Positions 24,929 through 35,653 of a DNA stretch of 64,000 nucleotides are shown piece after piece; the stretch's first letter is position 1; every line of letters starts with the position of its first letter. The stretch covers positions 1 through 64,000 of the forward strand of contig JAFTVE010000033.1 in assembly GCA_017465905.1 (NCBI GenBank), written 5' to 3'. The DNA comes from Bacteroidaceae bacterium. Its GTDB lineage: Bacteria > Bacteroidota > Bacteroidia > Bacteroidales > Bacteroidaceae. The position numbers and the translations under genes were made by a program. The notes under the pieces are model-generated. The model was given only the letters and a program-made list of their open reading frames with translations, had not been told where the DNA came from and searched no databases.

Positions 24929-25392
24929 TGGAAAAGAAGAAACATACAGCTCCTATCAATATAAAGAACAAAAAGGCGTCGTTCGACTATGAGTTTATCG
25001 ACACCTACACCGCCGGCATCGTGCTCACGGGTACGGAGATAAAGTCCATCCGCATGGGCAAGGCCAGCCTGGTGGATACCTACTGCTACTTCATCAACGG
25101 GGAGCTGTGGGTGAAGAACATGCATATATCGGAGTACTTCTACGGCTCGTACAACAACCACAACGCCCGCCGTGAGCGTAAGCTGCTGCTGAGCAAGAAG
25201 GAACTGCGCAACCTGCAGAACGAGGAGAAGAACCCCGGATTCACCATCGTGCCCACACGCCTCTACATCAACGAGAAGGGGCTGGCCAAGCTCGTTATCG
25301 CCTTGGCCAAGGGTAAGAAGCAGTACGACAAGCGCCAGTCGCTCAAAGAGAAGGACGACCGCCGCGAGATGGACCGTATGTTTAAGAGATAA
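24928..25392 (+). CDS. smpB: SsrA-binding protein SmpB
   Basis: 154 residues, the family's usual length. Signature stretches are [45 protein letters not shown] and [16 protein letters not shown], followed by a basic C-terminal tail ([23 protein letters not shown]). It binds tmRNA and brings it to stalled ribosomes for trans-translation. In Bacteroidales smpB is often followed by metH. Here the next genes are a nucleoside-recognition protein and gadC/gadB before a metH relic at 29650, which fits an insertion or rearrangement. Confidence 0.97.
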   Translation: MEKKKHTAPINIKNKKASFDYEFIDTYTAGIVLTGTEIKSIRMGKASLVDTYCYFINGELWVKNMHISEYFYGSYNNHNARRERKLLLSKKELRNLQNEEKNPGFTIVPTRLYINEKGLAKLVIALAKGKKQYDKRQSLKEKDDRREMDRMFKR

Positions 25393-25461
25393 TCCTTGGA
25401 ATTTCTAGGCTGTCCTAGGATTGCCTAGGATATCCTAGGAAGCCCTAGTAAACGACACTTC

Positions 25462-26394
25462 ATGGCAATCAACCAACTCTTTCACCGCCTCTTCAAGTGT
25501 GTGCGCCTGGCACTGCCGCGCTCGCTCAGCATCTGTCTGTGGCTGCTCAAGGTGATGCTGCCCATTTCGTTGGCTGTGCGGGTGTTGCAGTATGTGGGTG
25601 TCATCGACTGGCTGGCAGGCTATCTGTCGCCCGTGTTCTCCTATATAGGGCTTTCGGGCGACTCGGCATTCGTGTTTCTCACCAGCATCTTCTTGCCGCT
25701 CTATCCTACGATAGCGGTGATGACTACGCTCACGCTCACCCTGCGCGAGGCTACCATCCTGGCGGTGATGTGCCTCATTTCGCACAACCTTCCCGTGGAG
25801 TGCTCCGTGGCGCATAAGACCGGCTCGCGCTTTGGCGAGATTGTGGCTTTCCGCATCGCCATGTCGTTTGTCTCGGCCGTGGTGCTCAACTGGCTGTTGC
25901 CGCAGAGCGATGCTCCCTTCAACTTCCTCGCCTCGGCTACGGCGGAGGTCACCTCGTGGGGGATGCTCCTGATGCAATGGCTCACCTCGTCGCTCTCGCT
26001 CATCGTCACCATCGTGCTCATCGTGACCGCCCTGATGGTGTTGCAGCGTGTGCTCGAGGAGTTTGGCTGGATGCACCGCATAGCCCACTCGCTGTCTCCC
26101 TTGATGCGCCTTTTCGGGCTCCCCTCGGGCTGCTCCCTGCTGTGGCTTACGGGTAACGTGGTGGGCATGGCCTATGGCGCTGCCATCATGATTGATGAGG
26201 TGGAGGAGGGTAGGCTCACGCGCGAGGAGGCCAACCTGGTGAACCATCACCTTGGTGTGTCACACTCGCTGCTCGAAGACACCATGCTCTTCGTGGCTAT
26301 GGGCATCAGCTTCTGGTGGATATGCCTTACCCGCCTGGTGCTGGCTATGATAGCGGTGTGGACGATGCGGCTTTGGTGCATGATTCGCGGTTGA
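25462..26394 (+). CDS. Nucleoside-recognition (Gate) domain membrane protein
   Basis: 310 residues with about eight hydrophobic helices. There are two Gate-like halves: SICLWLLKVMLPISLAVRVLQYV…GLSGDSAFVFLTSIF, and the second from ~residue 190 (LEEFGWMHRIAHSLSPLMRLFGLPSG…WLTGNVVGMAYGAAIM). It relates to SpmA/SpmB- and YjiH-type proteins with unknown substrate. The last ~100 codons (from 26044) are duplicated at 29722-30072 at about 97 % identity, except the final ~40 bp. The upstream 70 bp carries short CCTAGGA repeats. Confidence 0.82.
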   Translation: MAINQLFHRLFKCVRLALPRSLSICLWLLKVMLPISLAVRVLQYVGVIDWLAGYLSPVFSYIGLSGDSAFVFLTSIFLPLYPTIAVMTTLTLTLREATILAVMCLISHNLPVECSVAHKTGSRFGEIVAFRIAMSFVSAVVLNWLLPQSDAPFNFLASATAEVTSWGMLLMQWLTSSLSLIVTIVLIVTALMVLQRVLEEFGWMHRIAHSLSPLMRLFGLPSGCSLLWLTGNVVGMAYGAAIMIDEVEEGRLTREEANLVNHHLGVSHSLLEDTMLFVAMGISFWWICLTRLVLAMIAVWTMRLWCMIRG

Positions 26395-26510
26395 TGGTCA
26401 ACAGTCAACGGTCAACAGACAACGGTCAACAGACAACAGTCAACATACTCATCAACCATCATCCCTCAACCCTCAACCATCAACCATCAACCCTCAACCC
26501 TTATCCTCCC
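26395..26510 (+). repeat. Low-complexity GTCAACAG / CATCAACC repeat tract
   Basis: Several tandem 7-11 bp units (GTCAACGGTCAACAGACAAC then CCCTCAACCATCAACC). They start right after the stop of the Gate-domain gene and reach the end of the convergent gadC gene. Simple-sequence tracts of this kind are frequent between genes in the window. Confidence 0.8.
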
Positions 26511-27951
26511 AATGGAAAGGCTCGAAATTGGTGTCAGCATCTTTCCACGAGGGTTTGCGCATAGCATAGATGATGAGTGGAGCAGCTACCACCACCACAC
26601 ATCCGATGACGAGCACGGCATACCACATGGTCTTGCTGCCCACGGCAATCTGACCGGGAGGAATGAAGCTGAGGATAAAGGCTAAGAGCGAACCGAGGAA
26701 GCCTACACCACCCACAATCCACATCAGACCGTTGCCCTTCGAACCGATGCGGAAAGGACGGTTGGCTTTCTTCATGCTGTAGCGCAGATAGATGGCGGCG
26801 GCAAACATCAGCAGGTACATGATGAGGTAGAGCAGCACGGTCAGCTGCGAGAGTATCTGGTAGAAGCTCTGCACCGAAGGCATCACCACGAACAGCAGTC
26901 CCAAGAGGGTGACTATACCGCCCTGGATGAGCAGGATGTTGCGCTGCACACCCAGCTTGTTGGTCTTCTGGAAGAAGGGAGGCAAGTAGCCCGCACGGCC
27001 TACGGCAAAGATACCCTTCGAGGGACCCGACACCCAGGTGAGCACACCGGCCAGCACGCCGAAGGCAAGGGCCACGGCAATCACGGGCGACAGCCACGAG
27101 GCACGGATATAGGCAAAGTAGCGGTCGAAGCCCACAAGCAGGCTCTGCGTGAGGTTGATATCGTCCTTCGGGATGATGATGCCCAACGAGTAGGTACCCA
27201 GAACGAAGATGAGCACCGTCACGAACGAACCGATGAACACGGCCTTCGGGTAGTTGCGCGAGGGATTGTCCACATCTTTCACATGGATACCGCCCATCTC
27301 CATACCGGCATAGAAGAGGAAGATGCTCGATGCCAGCACGAGGTTGTTGAAGTTGCTGAGGTCGGGGAAGAAACTGCTGTGGAAGTCGAGCTGCGAATGT
27401 CCGCCCGTAGCCAAGTACACGACGGCCAGCACCACCAGCAGACCAGCAGGGATGATGGTACCCACCAAGCCTCCAATCTTCGACACCTTACCTACCCATG
27501 ACATGCCTTTAAGCGAGATGAAGGTAGCCAGCCAATAGATGGCCAGCACCACCACAAGGGTGTAGATGCGGTTTGAGGCCAATGCCATATCGTGCGCCCC
27601 GTTCATCCCGATAAAGGCGAGCGACACGGCGCCGAAGGTCAGCACCGTAGGGTACCAGATGGTGCTCTCTACCCACTGCAGCCAGATGGCGAGAAAACCC
27701 ATACGCTTGCCGAAGGCTTCGCCTACCCAGCGGAACACACCGCCCTGCTTGTCGGAGAACATCGCCGCCAGCTCAGCCGCCACGAGGGCCGTGGGGATGA
27801 GGAACACGATGGCCGCAAAGAGATAATAGAATGCCGAGCTCATGCCATATTCGGCCTCGGCAGGAAGTCCGCGCAACGACACTACAGCCGTCACATTCAT
27901 GATAGCGAGTGTAGCCACACTCAGCTTGGTTGCTTTACCTATATTTGCCAT
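26494..27951 (-). CDS. gadC: Glutamate:GABA antiporter-like amino acid permease
   Basis: 485 residues from the ATG at 27951 (MANIGKATKLSVATLAIMNV); an ATG 16 codons upstream is possible but adds only polar residues. It has twelve hydrophobic segments of the APC fold and the characteristic opening LRGLPAEAEYGMSSAFYYLF, FRWVGEAFGKRMGF, and WVSGPSKGIFAVGRAGYLPP. It exchanges external glutamate for internal GABA. It is divergent from gadB, with 126 bp between the starts, so the two probably share control. The pairing supports the gadC assignment over other APC transporters. Confidence 0.88.
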   Translation of the reverse strand: MANIGKATKLSVATLAIMNVTAVVSLRGLPAEAEYGMSSAFYYLFAAIVFLIPTALVAAELAAMFSDKQGGVFRWVGEAFGKRMGFLAIWLQWVESTIWYPTVLTFGAVSLAFIGMNGAHDMALASNRIYTLVVVLAIYWLATFISLKGMSWVGKVSKIGGLVGTIIPAGLLVVLAVVYLATGGHSQLDFHSSFFPDLSNFNNLVLASSIFLFYAGMEMGGIHVKDVDNPSRNYPKAVFIGSFVTVLIFVLGTYSLGIIIPKDDINLTQSLLVGFDRYFAYIRASWLSPVIAVALAFGVLAGVLTWVSGPSKGIFAVGRAGYLPPFFQKTNKLGVQRNILLIQGGIVTLLGLLFVVMPSVQSFYQILSQLTVLLYLIMYLLMFAAAIYLRYSMKKANRPFRIGSKGNGLMWIVGGVGFLGSLLAFILSFIPPGQIAVGSKTMWYAVLVIGCVVVVAAPLIIYAMRKPSWKDADTNFEPFHWEDKG

Positions 27952-28077
27952 AGTCAGTAGTTGGTTTTTTTGATTCTGCGAGGTATAACAACGATTCATA
28001 ATGTTTAGTTCTGCGCAAACATTCCCTTTCGTCTTCTTGTTCCATACTGAACTTAACCAACCCTTAACAGATTATTT

Positions 28078-29499
28078 ATGGAAAAAACCGATTTCAGTAC
28101 CGACGTATTCGGGTCGAAGGAGATGCTCCAGCCCTCTCCCGTAGACAAGATCCCCCAGCAGGGCACACGCCCCGACATTGCTTATCAGATGGTAAAGGAC
28201 GAGACCTTTGCGCAGACACAGCCTCGCCTCAACCTTGCCACCTTCGTCACTACCTATATGGACCCCTATGCCACACGCTTGATGAATGAGGCCATCGCAC
28301 TCAACTATATCGACGAGACGGAGTATCCGCGCGTGGCGGTGATGTGTGCCAAGTGCATCAATATCATGGCCAACCTGTGGAACACGCCCGAAAAGGCGCA
28401 GTGGAAGACGGGCGCCCTGGCCATCGGCTCCTCTGAGGCCTGCATGCTGGGCGGTGTGGCTGCATGGCTGCGCTGGAAGGAGCGTCGCGAAGCACAGGGC
28501 AAGCCTACCGACAAGCCCAACTTCATCATCTCCACAGGCTATCAGGTGGTGTGGGAGAAGTTTGCCGACCTCTGGCAGATAGAGATGCGTACCGTGCCCC
28601 TCACGCTCGACAACATCACCCTCGACCCCAAGCAGGTGATTGAACTGTGCGATGAGAACACCATTTGCGTAGTGCCCATCCAGGGCGTCACCTGGACAGG
28701 TCTGAACGATGACGTGGAGGCACTCGACGCCGCACTCGACGAGTACAATGCACGTACGGGGTACGACATTCCCATCCATGTGGATGCTGCCTCGGGCGGA
28801 TTCATACTCCCTTTCCTGCAGCCCGAGAAGAAGTGGGACTTCCGTCTCAAGTGGGTGCTCTCCATCAGCACCTCAGGCCACAAGTACGGCCTCGTATATC
28901 CCGGCCTCGGATGGGTGGTATGGAAAGACAAGAAGTACCTGCCGGGCAAGATGTCCTTCTCGGTCAACTACCTTGGCGCCGACATCACGCAGGTAGGACT
29001 CAACTTCTCCCGCCCCGGTGCACAGGTGCTGGGCCAGTACTACCAGTTCATCCGCCTCGGTTTCGAAGGTTACCGTCAGGTGCAGCACAACTCCATGGAG
29101 ATAGCACGCTACCTCCACTCGGAGATTGGCAAGATGGCACCCTTCAAGAACTACAGTCAGGACATCGTGAACCCCCTATTTATATGGTACATGAAGGAGG
29201 ACTATGCGAAGAAAGCCAAGTGGACGCTCTATGACCTGCAAGACAAACTCAAACAGAGCGGATGGATGGTACCTGCCTACACCATGCCCAAGGATATCGA
29301 GGACAGCGTAGTGATGCGTATCGTGGTGCGCCAAGGCTTCAGCCGCGATATGGCCGACATGCTGCTGGGCGACATCGGAGCCGCCATCATCGACCTCGAG
29401 AAACTGGAGTACCCCACGCCTTCGCGCATCGCATGTGAGCAGAAGAAGCCGGTGAAGCCTACCATCTTTACTCATACGGGGACCAAGAAACGAACGTAG
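28078..29499 (+). CDS. gadB: Glutamate decarboxylase
   Basis: 473 residues, full length. PLP-dependent group II decarboxylase: SSEACMLGGVAAWLRWK near residue 120, HVDAASGGF with the PLP Asp (about 240), and SGHKYGLVYPGLGW with the Schiff-base Lys (about 273). It converts glutamate to GABA, consuming a proton. With the divergent antiporter it forms the glutamate-dependent acid resistance system. The C-terminal ~15 residues (KKPVKPTIFTHTGTKKRT) keep the short tail that in GadB closes the active site at neutral pH. No regulator is linked. Confidence 0.95.
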   Translation: MEKTDFSTDVFGSKEMLQPSPVDKIPQQGTRPDIAYQMVKDETFAQTQPRLNLATFVTTYMDPYATRLMNEAIALNYIDETEYPRVAVMCAKCINIMANLWNTPEKAQWKTGALAIGSSEACMLGGVAAWLRWKERREAQGKPTDKPNFIISTGYQVVWEKFADLWQIEMRTVPLTLDNITLDPKQVIELCDENTICVVPIQGVTWTGLNDDVEALDAALDEYNARTGYDIPIHVDAASGGFILPFLQPEKKWDFRLKWVLSISTSGHKYGLVYPGLGWVVWKDKKYLPGKMSFSVNYLGADITQVGLNFSRPGAQVLGQYYQFIRLGFEGYRQVQHNSMEIARYLHSEIGKMAPFKNYSQDIVNPLFIWYMKEDYAKKAKWTLYDLQDKLKQSGWMVPAYTMPKDIEDSVVMRIVVRQGFSRDMADMLLGDIGAAIIDLEKLEYPTPSRIACEQKKPVKPTIFTHTGTKKRT

Positions 29500-29649
29500 G
29501 CAGGAGTCTATGTAGACCTCATGCTGCTATTGCCATTCTGCATGCTCTATGGAGCTCTGAATGGCATTTGCTTTGTAAATTGCGCATGCTGTATTTGTGT
29601 GTATCAAATATTTATGCGAACTTTGTACTCTGTTTCCAAAAACGATATT

Positions 29650-30072
29650 ATGCAACGATTACAAGATATCATCAAAGAGCGTGTGCTCATCCTTGACGGT
29701 GCCATGGGCACCATGATACAGCAGCGCGTGCTCGAGGAGTTTGGCTGGATGCACCGCATAGCCCACTCGCTGTCTCCCTTGATACGCCTTTTCGGGCTCC
29801 CCTCGGGCTGCTCCCTGCTGTGGCTTACGGGCAACGTGGTGGGCATGGCCTATGGCGCTGCCATCATGATCGATGAGGTGGAGGAGGGTAGGCTCACGCG
29901 CGAGGAGGCCAACCTGGTGAACCATCACCTTGGTGTGTCGCACTCGTTGCTTGAAGACACCATGCTCTTCGTGGCTATGGGCATCAGCTTCTGGTGGATA
30001 TGCCTTACCCGTCTCGTCCTTGCAATGATTGCCGTCTGGACAATGCGTGGGTTGGCAAAGCTCAAGCATTAA
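29650..30072 (+). pseudogene. Chimera: MetH N-terminus joined to the 3' part of a Gate-domain gene
   Basis: From the ATG at 29650 residues 1-25 (MQRLQDIIKERVLILDGAMG then TMIQQ) are the start of cobalamin-dependent methionine synthase MetH, with its homocysteine-methyltransferase LDGAMGTMIQ signature. At CAGCGCGTGCTCGAGGAGTT (29722) the frame continues without a stop into residues equivalent to the last ~100 of the Gate-domain protein at 25462. The copy differs at about 8 of 288 bp, then its last ~40 bp diverge synonymously while encoding the same RLVLAMIAVWTMR. Everything else of metH (~1,200 codons) is gone. A 140-residue hydrophobic product could be made, but it is most likely a recombination scar. 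Confidence 0.88.
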
Positions 30073-30101
30073 CCTATCGTTTCCCTAAGGAATTGTTTCA
30101 T

Positions 30102-30141
30102 AAAAACACCCAGACAGGTATAGGCGCTATCTCTGTCTGGG
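30102..30141 (-). terminator. Terminator of the starch-utilization operon
   Basis: A perfect 9-bp stem, CCCAGACAG (30109-30117) with CTGTCTGGG (30133-30141). On the minus strand it is followed by a T-run (complement of 30102-30106). It lies about 60 bp past the GH97 stop. Confidence 0.82.
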
Positions 30142-30199
30142 CTCTATAATAAGATATTCCCCGTTTCTGTAGGATTCTTATTACATTGTAATCATTTTG

Positions 30200-32458
<2,259 letters not shown>

Positions 32459-32503
32459 CTAAGATATCCTAGGGTTTCCTAGAACTCTAAACTAAACTCT
32501 AAA

Positions 32504-35500
32504 CTAAATACCAAACTCTACGACCAGCGCCTGCTCGGGCCCTACGACGGTGTCATCAGAGAGCGTTACCGTCTCGCCAGTGATGACGTTGCGTCCGGTG
32601 GTGAGGCCTTCGGAAATCTCCTTGTAGTAGCTCCAGGGGAGGTGCTTGGGCTCCTGTGAGTTGTTGATGTATACGAATACTACCTCCTTGTCGTTGTAGC
32701 GGAAGTAGGCGTAGGTGTTGTCGCGGGTCATGAAATGGAGGGTCTTTCCGTTGTGGATGACCTCCTTGCTCTTGCGCCACTGGAAGAGTGTGCGTGAGTA
32801 GTCATACATGTCGGCGATGACAGGATGCTGCTCGCGACCTTCGGGGGTGAAGTAGTCGGCCTTGTCGCCAGCCCAACCGCCGGGGAAGTCGACACGCAGG
32901 CCGCCATGACCTTGGCTGAGGTCTTTGGAGTAGAACATCATCTCGTCGCCGGCAAAGAGCTGCGGGATACCGCGCATGGTGGCCAGCATGGTGATGCCCA
33001 GCTTGGCCTTGTTGTAATTGCGCCCTACGACATCGCCCAGGCGGTCGGTGTCGTGGTTGCCTGCAAAGATCATCATGTTGGAGAGGTCATGGTAGAGGAA
33101 GTCGTGTGACAGACAGTCATACACGCGTGTCATTCCCTGTCCCCAGCCGGGGTTGCGCTCGGCGAGTCCGGCACGCATGGCATCGTGGAGGGGGAAGTCC
33201 ATGATGGCAGGCAGGTGTGAGTCGAAGCCATCCTTATTGGCATTGCCGCCTTGCCAGTAGGCCAGCTGCGGAGCCGAGGAGGTCCAGCACTCGCCCACGA
33301 TGTTGAAGTTGGGGTACTCGCGCATTAATGCCTCGCACCAGCGGCTCATGGGCTCCTTCTCGTTGTATGGGTAGGTGTCGACACGCAGGCCATCGAGGTC
33401 GGCATATTCGATCCACCAGATGGCCCACTGAATGAAGTAGCGCAGGGTGTACTCGTTGTCGAGGTTCATATCAACCATCGAGGGCACAAACCAACCGCTC
33501 TCCTGGATGTAGAGGTCCTGCTTCGAGGCGTTGGGGTCCATGTTGGTGGAGAAGCAGATGTTGGTGCCGGTGTATGTGTCGAACTGGTGTATCCAGTCGT
33601 GGAAGGGGAGGTCCTGCATCCACCAGTGCTCGGTGCCGCAGTGGTTGGTGACGATGTCCATAATCATCTTGATGCCCTTGTCGTGGGCCTTCGACACGAG
33701 TTCGCGGTAGAGGGCATTGCTGCCGAAGCGCGGGTCTATCTGATAGTAATCAGAGGCGGCATAGCCGTGGTATGACTCCTTGGGGGCGTTGTCGAGCAGT
33801 AGGGGAGTGGACCATATAGCGGTGGCACCGAGGTCGGCGATGTAGTCGAGGTGGTCGATGATACCCTGGATATCGCCACCGTGGCGTCCGAAGAAGGCAT
33901 CGCGGTCGGCCTTGTCATCGGTGTCGGGGGTAGAGTCGTTCGAGGGGTCGCCATTGGCAAAGCGGTCGGGCATGAGCAGATACACCATATCGGCAGTGGT
34001 GAAACTGGTGCGCTCGGTAGAGCCCTCGCGACGTGCCTGCAGCTGGTAGGGGTAGCGGAACTCCTTGCCCTCCTTGGTGAACACGAGATTGTAGGTGCCG
34101 GGCTGTGCCTTGGCATCGATGGTGACGTCGACAAACAGGTAGTTGGGACTCTCGGCCTTGTGTACTTTGGCAATCTGCACGCACTCGCCGCCCTCGATGG
34201 TGAGGTCGTAGGAGGCGATGTCGGTACCATGAATCATCAGCTGCAGGGGAGTGCTCATGCCGGTCCACCAGGAGAGCGGCTCCACGCGGTCTACGGGGTC
34301 GCACACGGTGCGGTACTCCCAACGCCAGGGAGCCTCGAGCTGTACCGATACCTCTACTTTGTTGCCCGGTACCGAGCGGGTGAAGGTGAGGGTGTTGTTG
34401 TCGGTGCTGATAATCTCAAACTTGCCATGCCCGATGCCTGCGCTCAGGGCAGGATTGCTATGCTTGAAAGCGATGAGGTCGCGGTAGAAGTCGGTATGTG
34501 CATTCTCCTTCCATGTAGGGATGGGGTCTTTCTCGAAGAACTGGAAGCGGTGGTCCCAACCCATCTCCTGACCGGTATAGATGAGCGGCTGTCCGCCCGG
34601 CAGGGTGAAGGTGAGCACGGCCATGGCCTGCACGGCGTCGCCCATACGCTCAAATTCGGTGCCGGCCCAGGAGTTCTCGTCGTGGTTGGTGATGAACATG
34701 AGGCGGTAGGCACCTTCGGGGTGGCGCTCGGTGTCCTTCTTGATATAGGATACCAGATCGTCGATGCCCTTGTTGCCCTTGGCGATATCGTTCATCATGT
34801 GGTGCAGCTCCCAGGAGTAGGAGGAGTGGAACCCGCACTGGCTCTGCAGGAGAGGTTCTTCGCCCTCGGCGAGCATGAAGACATCGGGGTACTGTGCCTT
34901 GATGTCCTTGATGGTCTCCTCCCAGAAGGTGAGGGGTACCTCGCAAGCCATATCGCAGCGGAAGCCATCGACACCACGCTGTAGCCAGAAGTGCATGGCC
35001 TCTTGCATGCCCTTCACCATGCCCTCATCGGCATAGTTGAGGTTGGCCGTGTCGCTCCAGTCGGCCGTGTAGGTGAGTCCGCCCTGCGCATCGCGCTCAT
35101 ACCACGAGGCGGGCGACTCGGTCACCCAGCGTGCATCGGGTGAGGTGTGATTGGCTACCCAGTCAATGATGACCTTCAAGCCCAGGCGGTGAGCCTCGGC
35201 AAGGAAGTTGTCGAAGTCGGCCAATGTGCCAAACTCAGGGTTGATGTCGGTGTAGTCCTTGATGGCGTAGTAGGAGCCTAAGGTTCCCTTGCGTCCCTCC
35301 ACACCGATGGGATAGATGGGCATGAGCCATACCACGTCGATACCCAGTTCCTTGAGTCGGGGCAGCTCGCGCTGGGCAGCGGCAAAGGTGCCCTCGGGCG
35401 TGTATTGACGTACATTCATTTCGTACACTACGGTGTTGGCCCAGTCGGTGGCGGCCACCGTGGGTTGCTGTTTGTTACCGGTACAGCCTGTCATCAGTAT

Positions 35501-35533
35501 GGCTGCTAAGAATACCCAGAATTGTTTTTTCAT
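32504..35533 (-). CDS. Double GH13 enzyme: alpha-amylase fused to neopullulanase
   Basis: 1009 residues from the ATG at 35533 (MKKQFWVFLAAILMTGC, SPII lipobox LMTGC). A longer frame to 35629 only reads intergenic repeats. The first GH13 domain (~30-440) has VIIDWVANH, FRCDMACEV (nucleophile Asp), FMLAEGEE (acid Glu) and FITNHDEN. A cyclomaltodextrinase-type N-domain follows (WWTGMSTPLQLMIHGTDIASY, about 450-540). The second GH13 domain (~550-1000) is SusA-like, with MIMDIVTNH, LRVDTYPY, IVGECWTS and FAGNHDTDR. Both catalytic triads are complete. The two activities are separate proteins in the classical sus operon; here they form one membrane-anchored enzyme. Confidence 0.9.
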   Translation of the reverse strand: MKKQFWVFLAAILMTGCTGNKQQPTVAATDWANTVVYEMNVRQYTPEGTFAAAQRELPRLKELGIDVVWLMPIYPIGVEGRKGTLGSYYAIKDYTDINPEFGTLADFDNFLAEAHRLGLKVIIDWVANHTSPDARWVTESPASWYERDAQGGLTYTADWSDTANLNYADEGMVKGMQEAMHFWLQRGVDGFRCDMACEVPLTFWEETIKDIKAQYPDVFMLAEGEEPLLQSQCGFHSSYSWELHHMMNDIAKGNKGIDDLVSYIKKDTERHPEGAYRLMFITNHDENSWAGTEFERMGDAVQAMAVLTFTLPGGQPLIYTGQEMGWDHRFQFFEKDPIPTWKENAHTDFYRDLIAFKHSNPALSAGIGHGKFEIISTDNNTLTFTRSVPGNKVEVSVQLEAPWRWEYRTVCDPVDRVEPLSWWTGMSTPLQLMIHGTDIASYDLTIEGGECVQIAKVHKAESPNYLFVDVTIDAKAQPGTYNLVFTKEGKEFRYPYQLQARREGSTERTSFTTADMVYLLMPDRFANGDPSNDSTPDTDDKADRDAFFGRHGGDIQGIIDHLDYIADLGATAIWSTPLLLDNAPKESYHGYAASDYYQIDPRFGSNALYRELVSKAHDKGIKMIMDIVTNHCGTEHWWMQDLPFHDWIHQFDTYTGTNICFSTNMDPNASKQDLYIQESGWFVPSMVDMNLDNEYTLRYFIQWAIWWIEYADLDGLRVDTYPYNEKEPMSRWCEALMREYPNFNIVGECWTSSAPQLAYWQGGNANKDGFDSHLPAIMDFPLHDAMRAGLAERNPGWGQGMTRVYDCLSHDFLYHDLSNMMIFAGNHDTDRLGDVVGRNYNKAKLGITMLATMRGIPQLFAGDEMMFYSKDLSQGHGGLRVDFPGGWAGDKADYFTPEGREQHPVIADMYDYSRTLFQWRKSKEVIHNGKTLHFMTRDNTYAYFRYNDKEVVFVYINNSQEPKHLPWSYYKEISEGLTTGRNVITGETVTLSDDTVVGPEQALVVEFGI

Positions 35534-35653
35534 GCGTTGTGTATTATGAGTTATTTGTTTTGTCGCTTTTTGGGAGTACTCGGGGAACTCAGAGTGCTCA
35601 GATTTCTCGGAGAACTCCGATATTCTCAACTTTCAACTTTCAATTTTCAATTT

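Noticed and set aside
29500..29650. Cobalamin riboswitch upstream of the metH relic
   Set aside because: Only ~150 bp with no B12-box-like conserved core that I could see; not enough support.
33851..34984. 377-codon plus-strand frame opposite the double GH13 gene
   Set aside because: Codons mirror the GC-rich third positions of the real gene; low-complexity Gly/Val/Leu product, no signal or promoter. The minus strand encodes full GH13 motifs.
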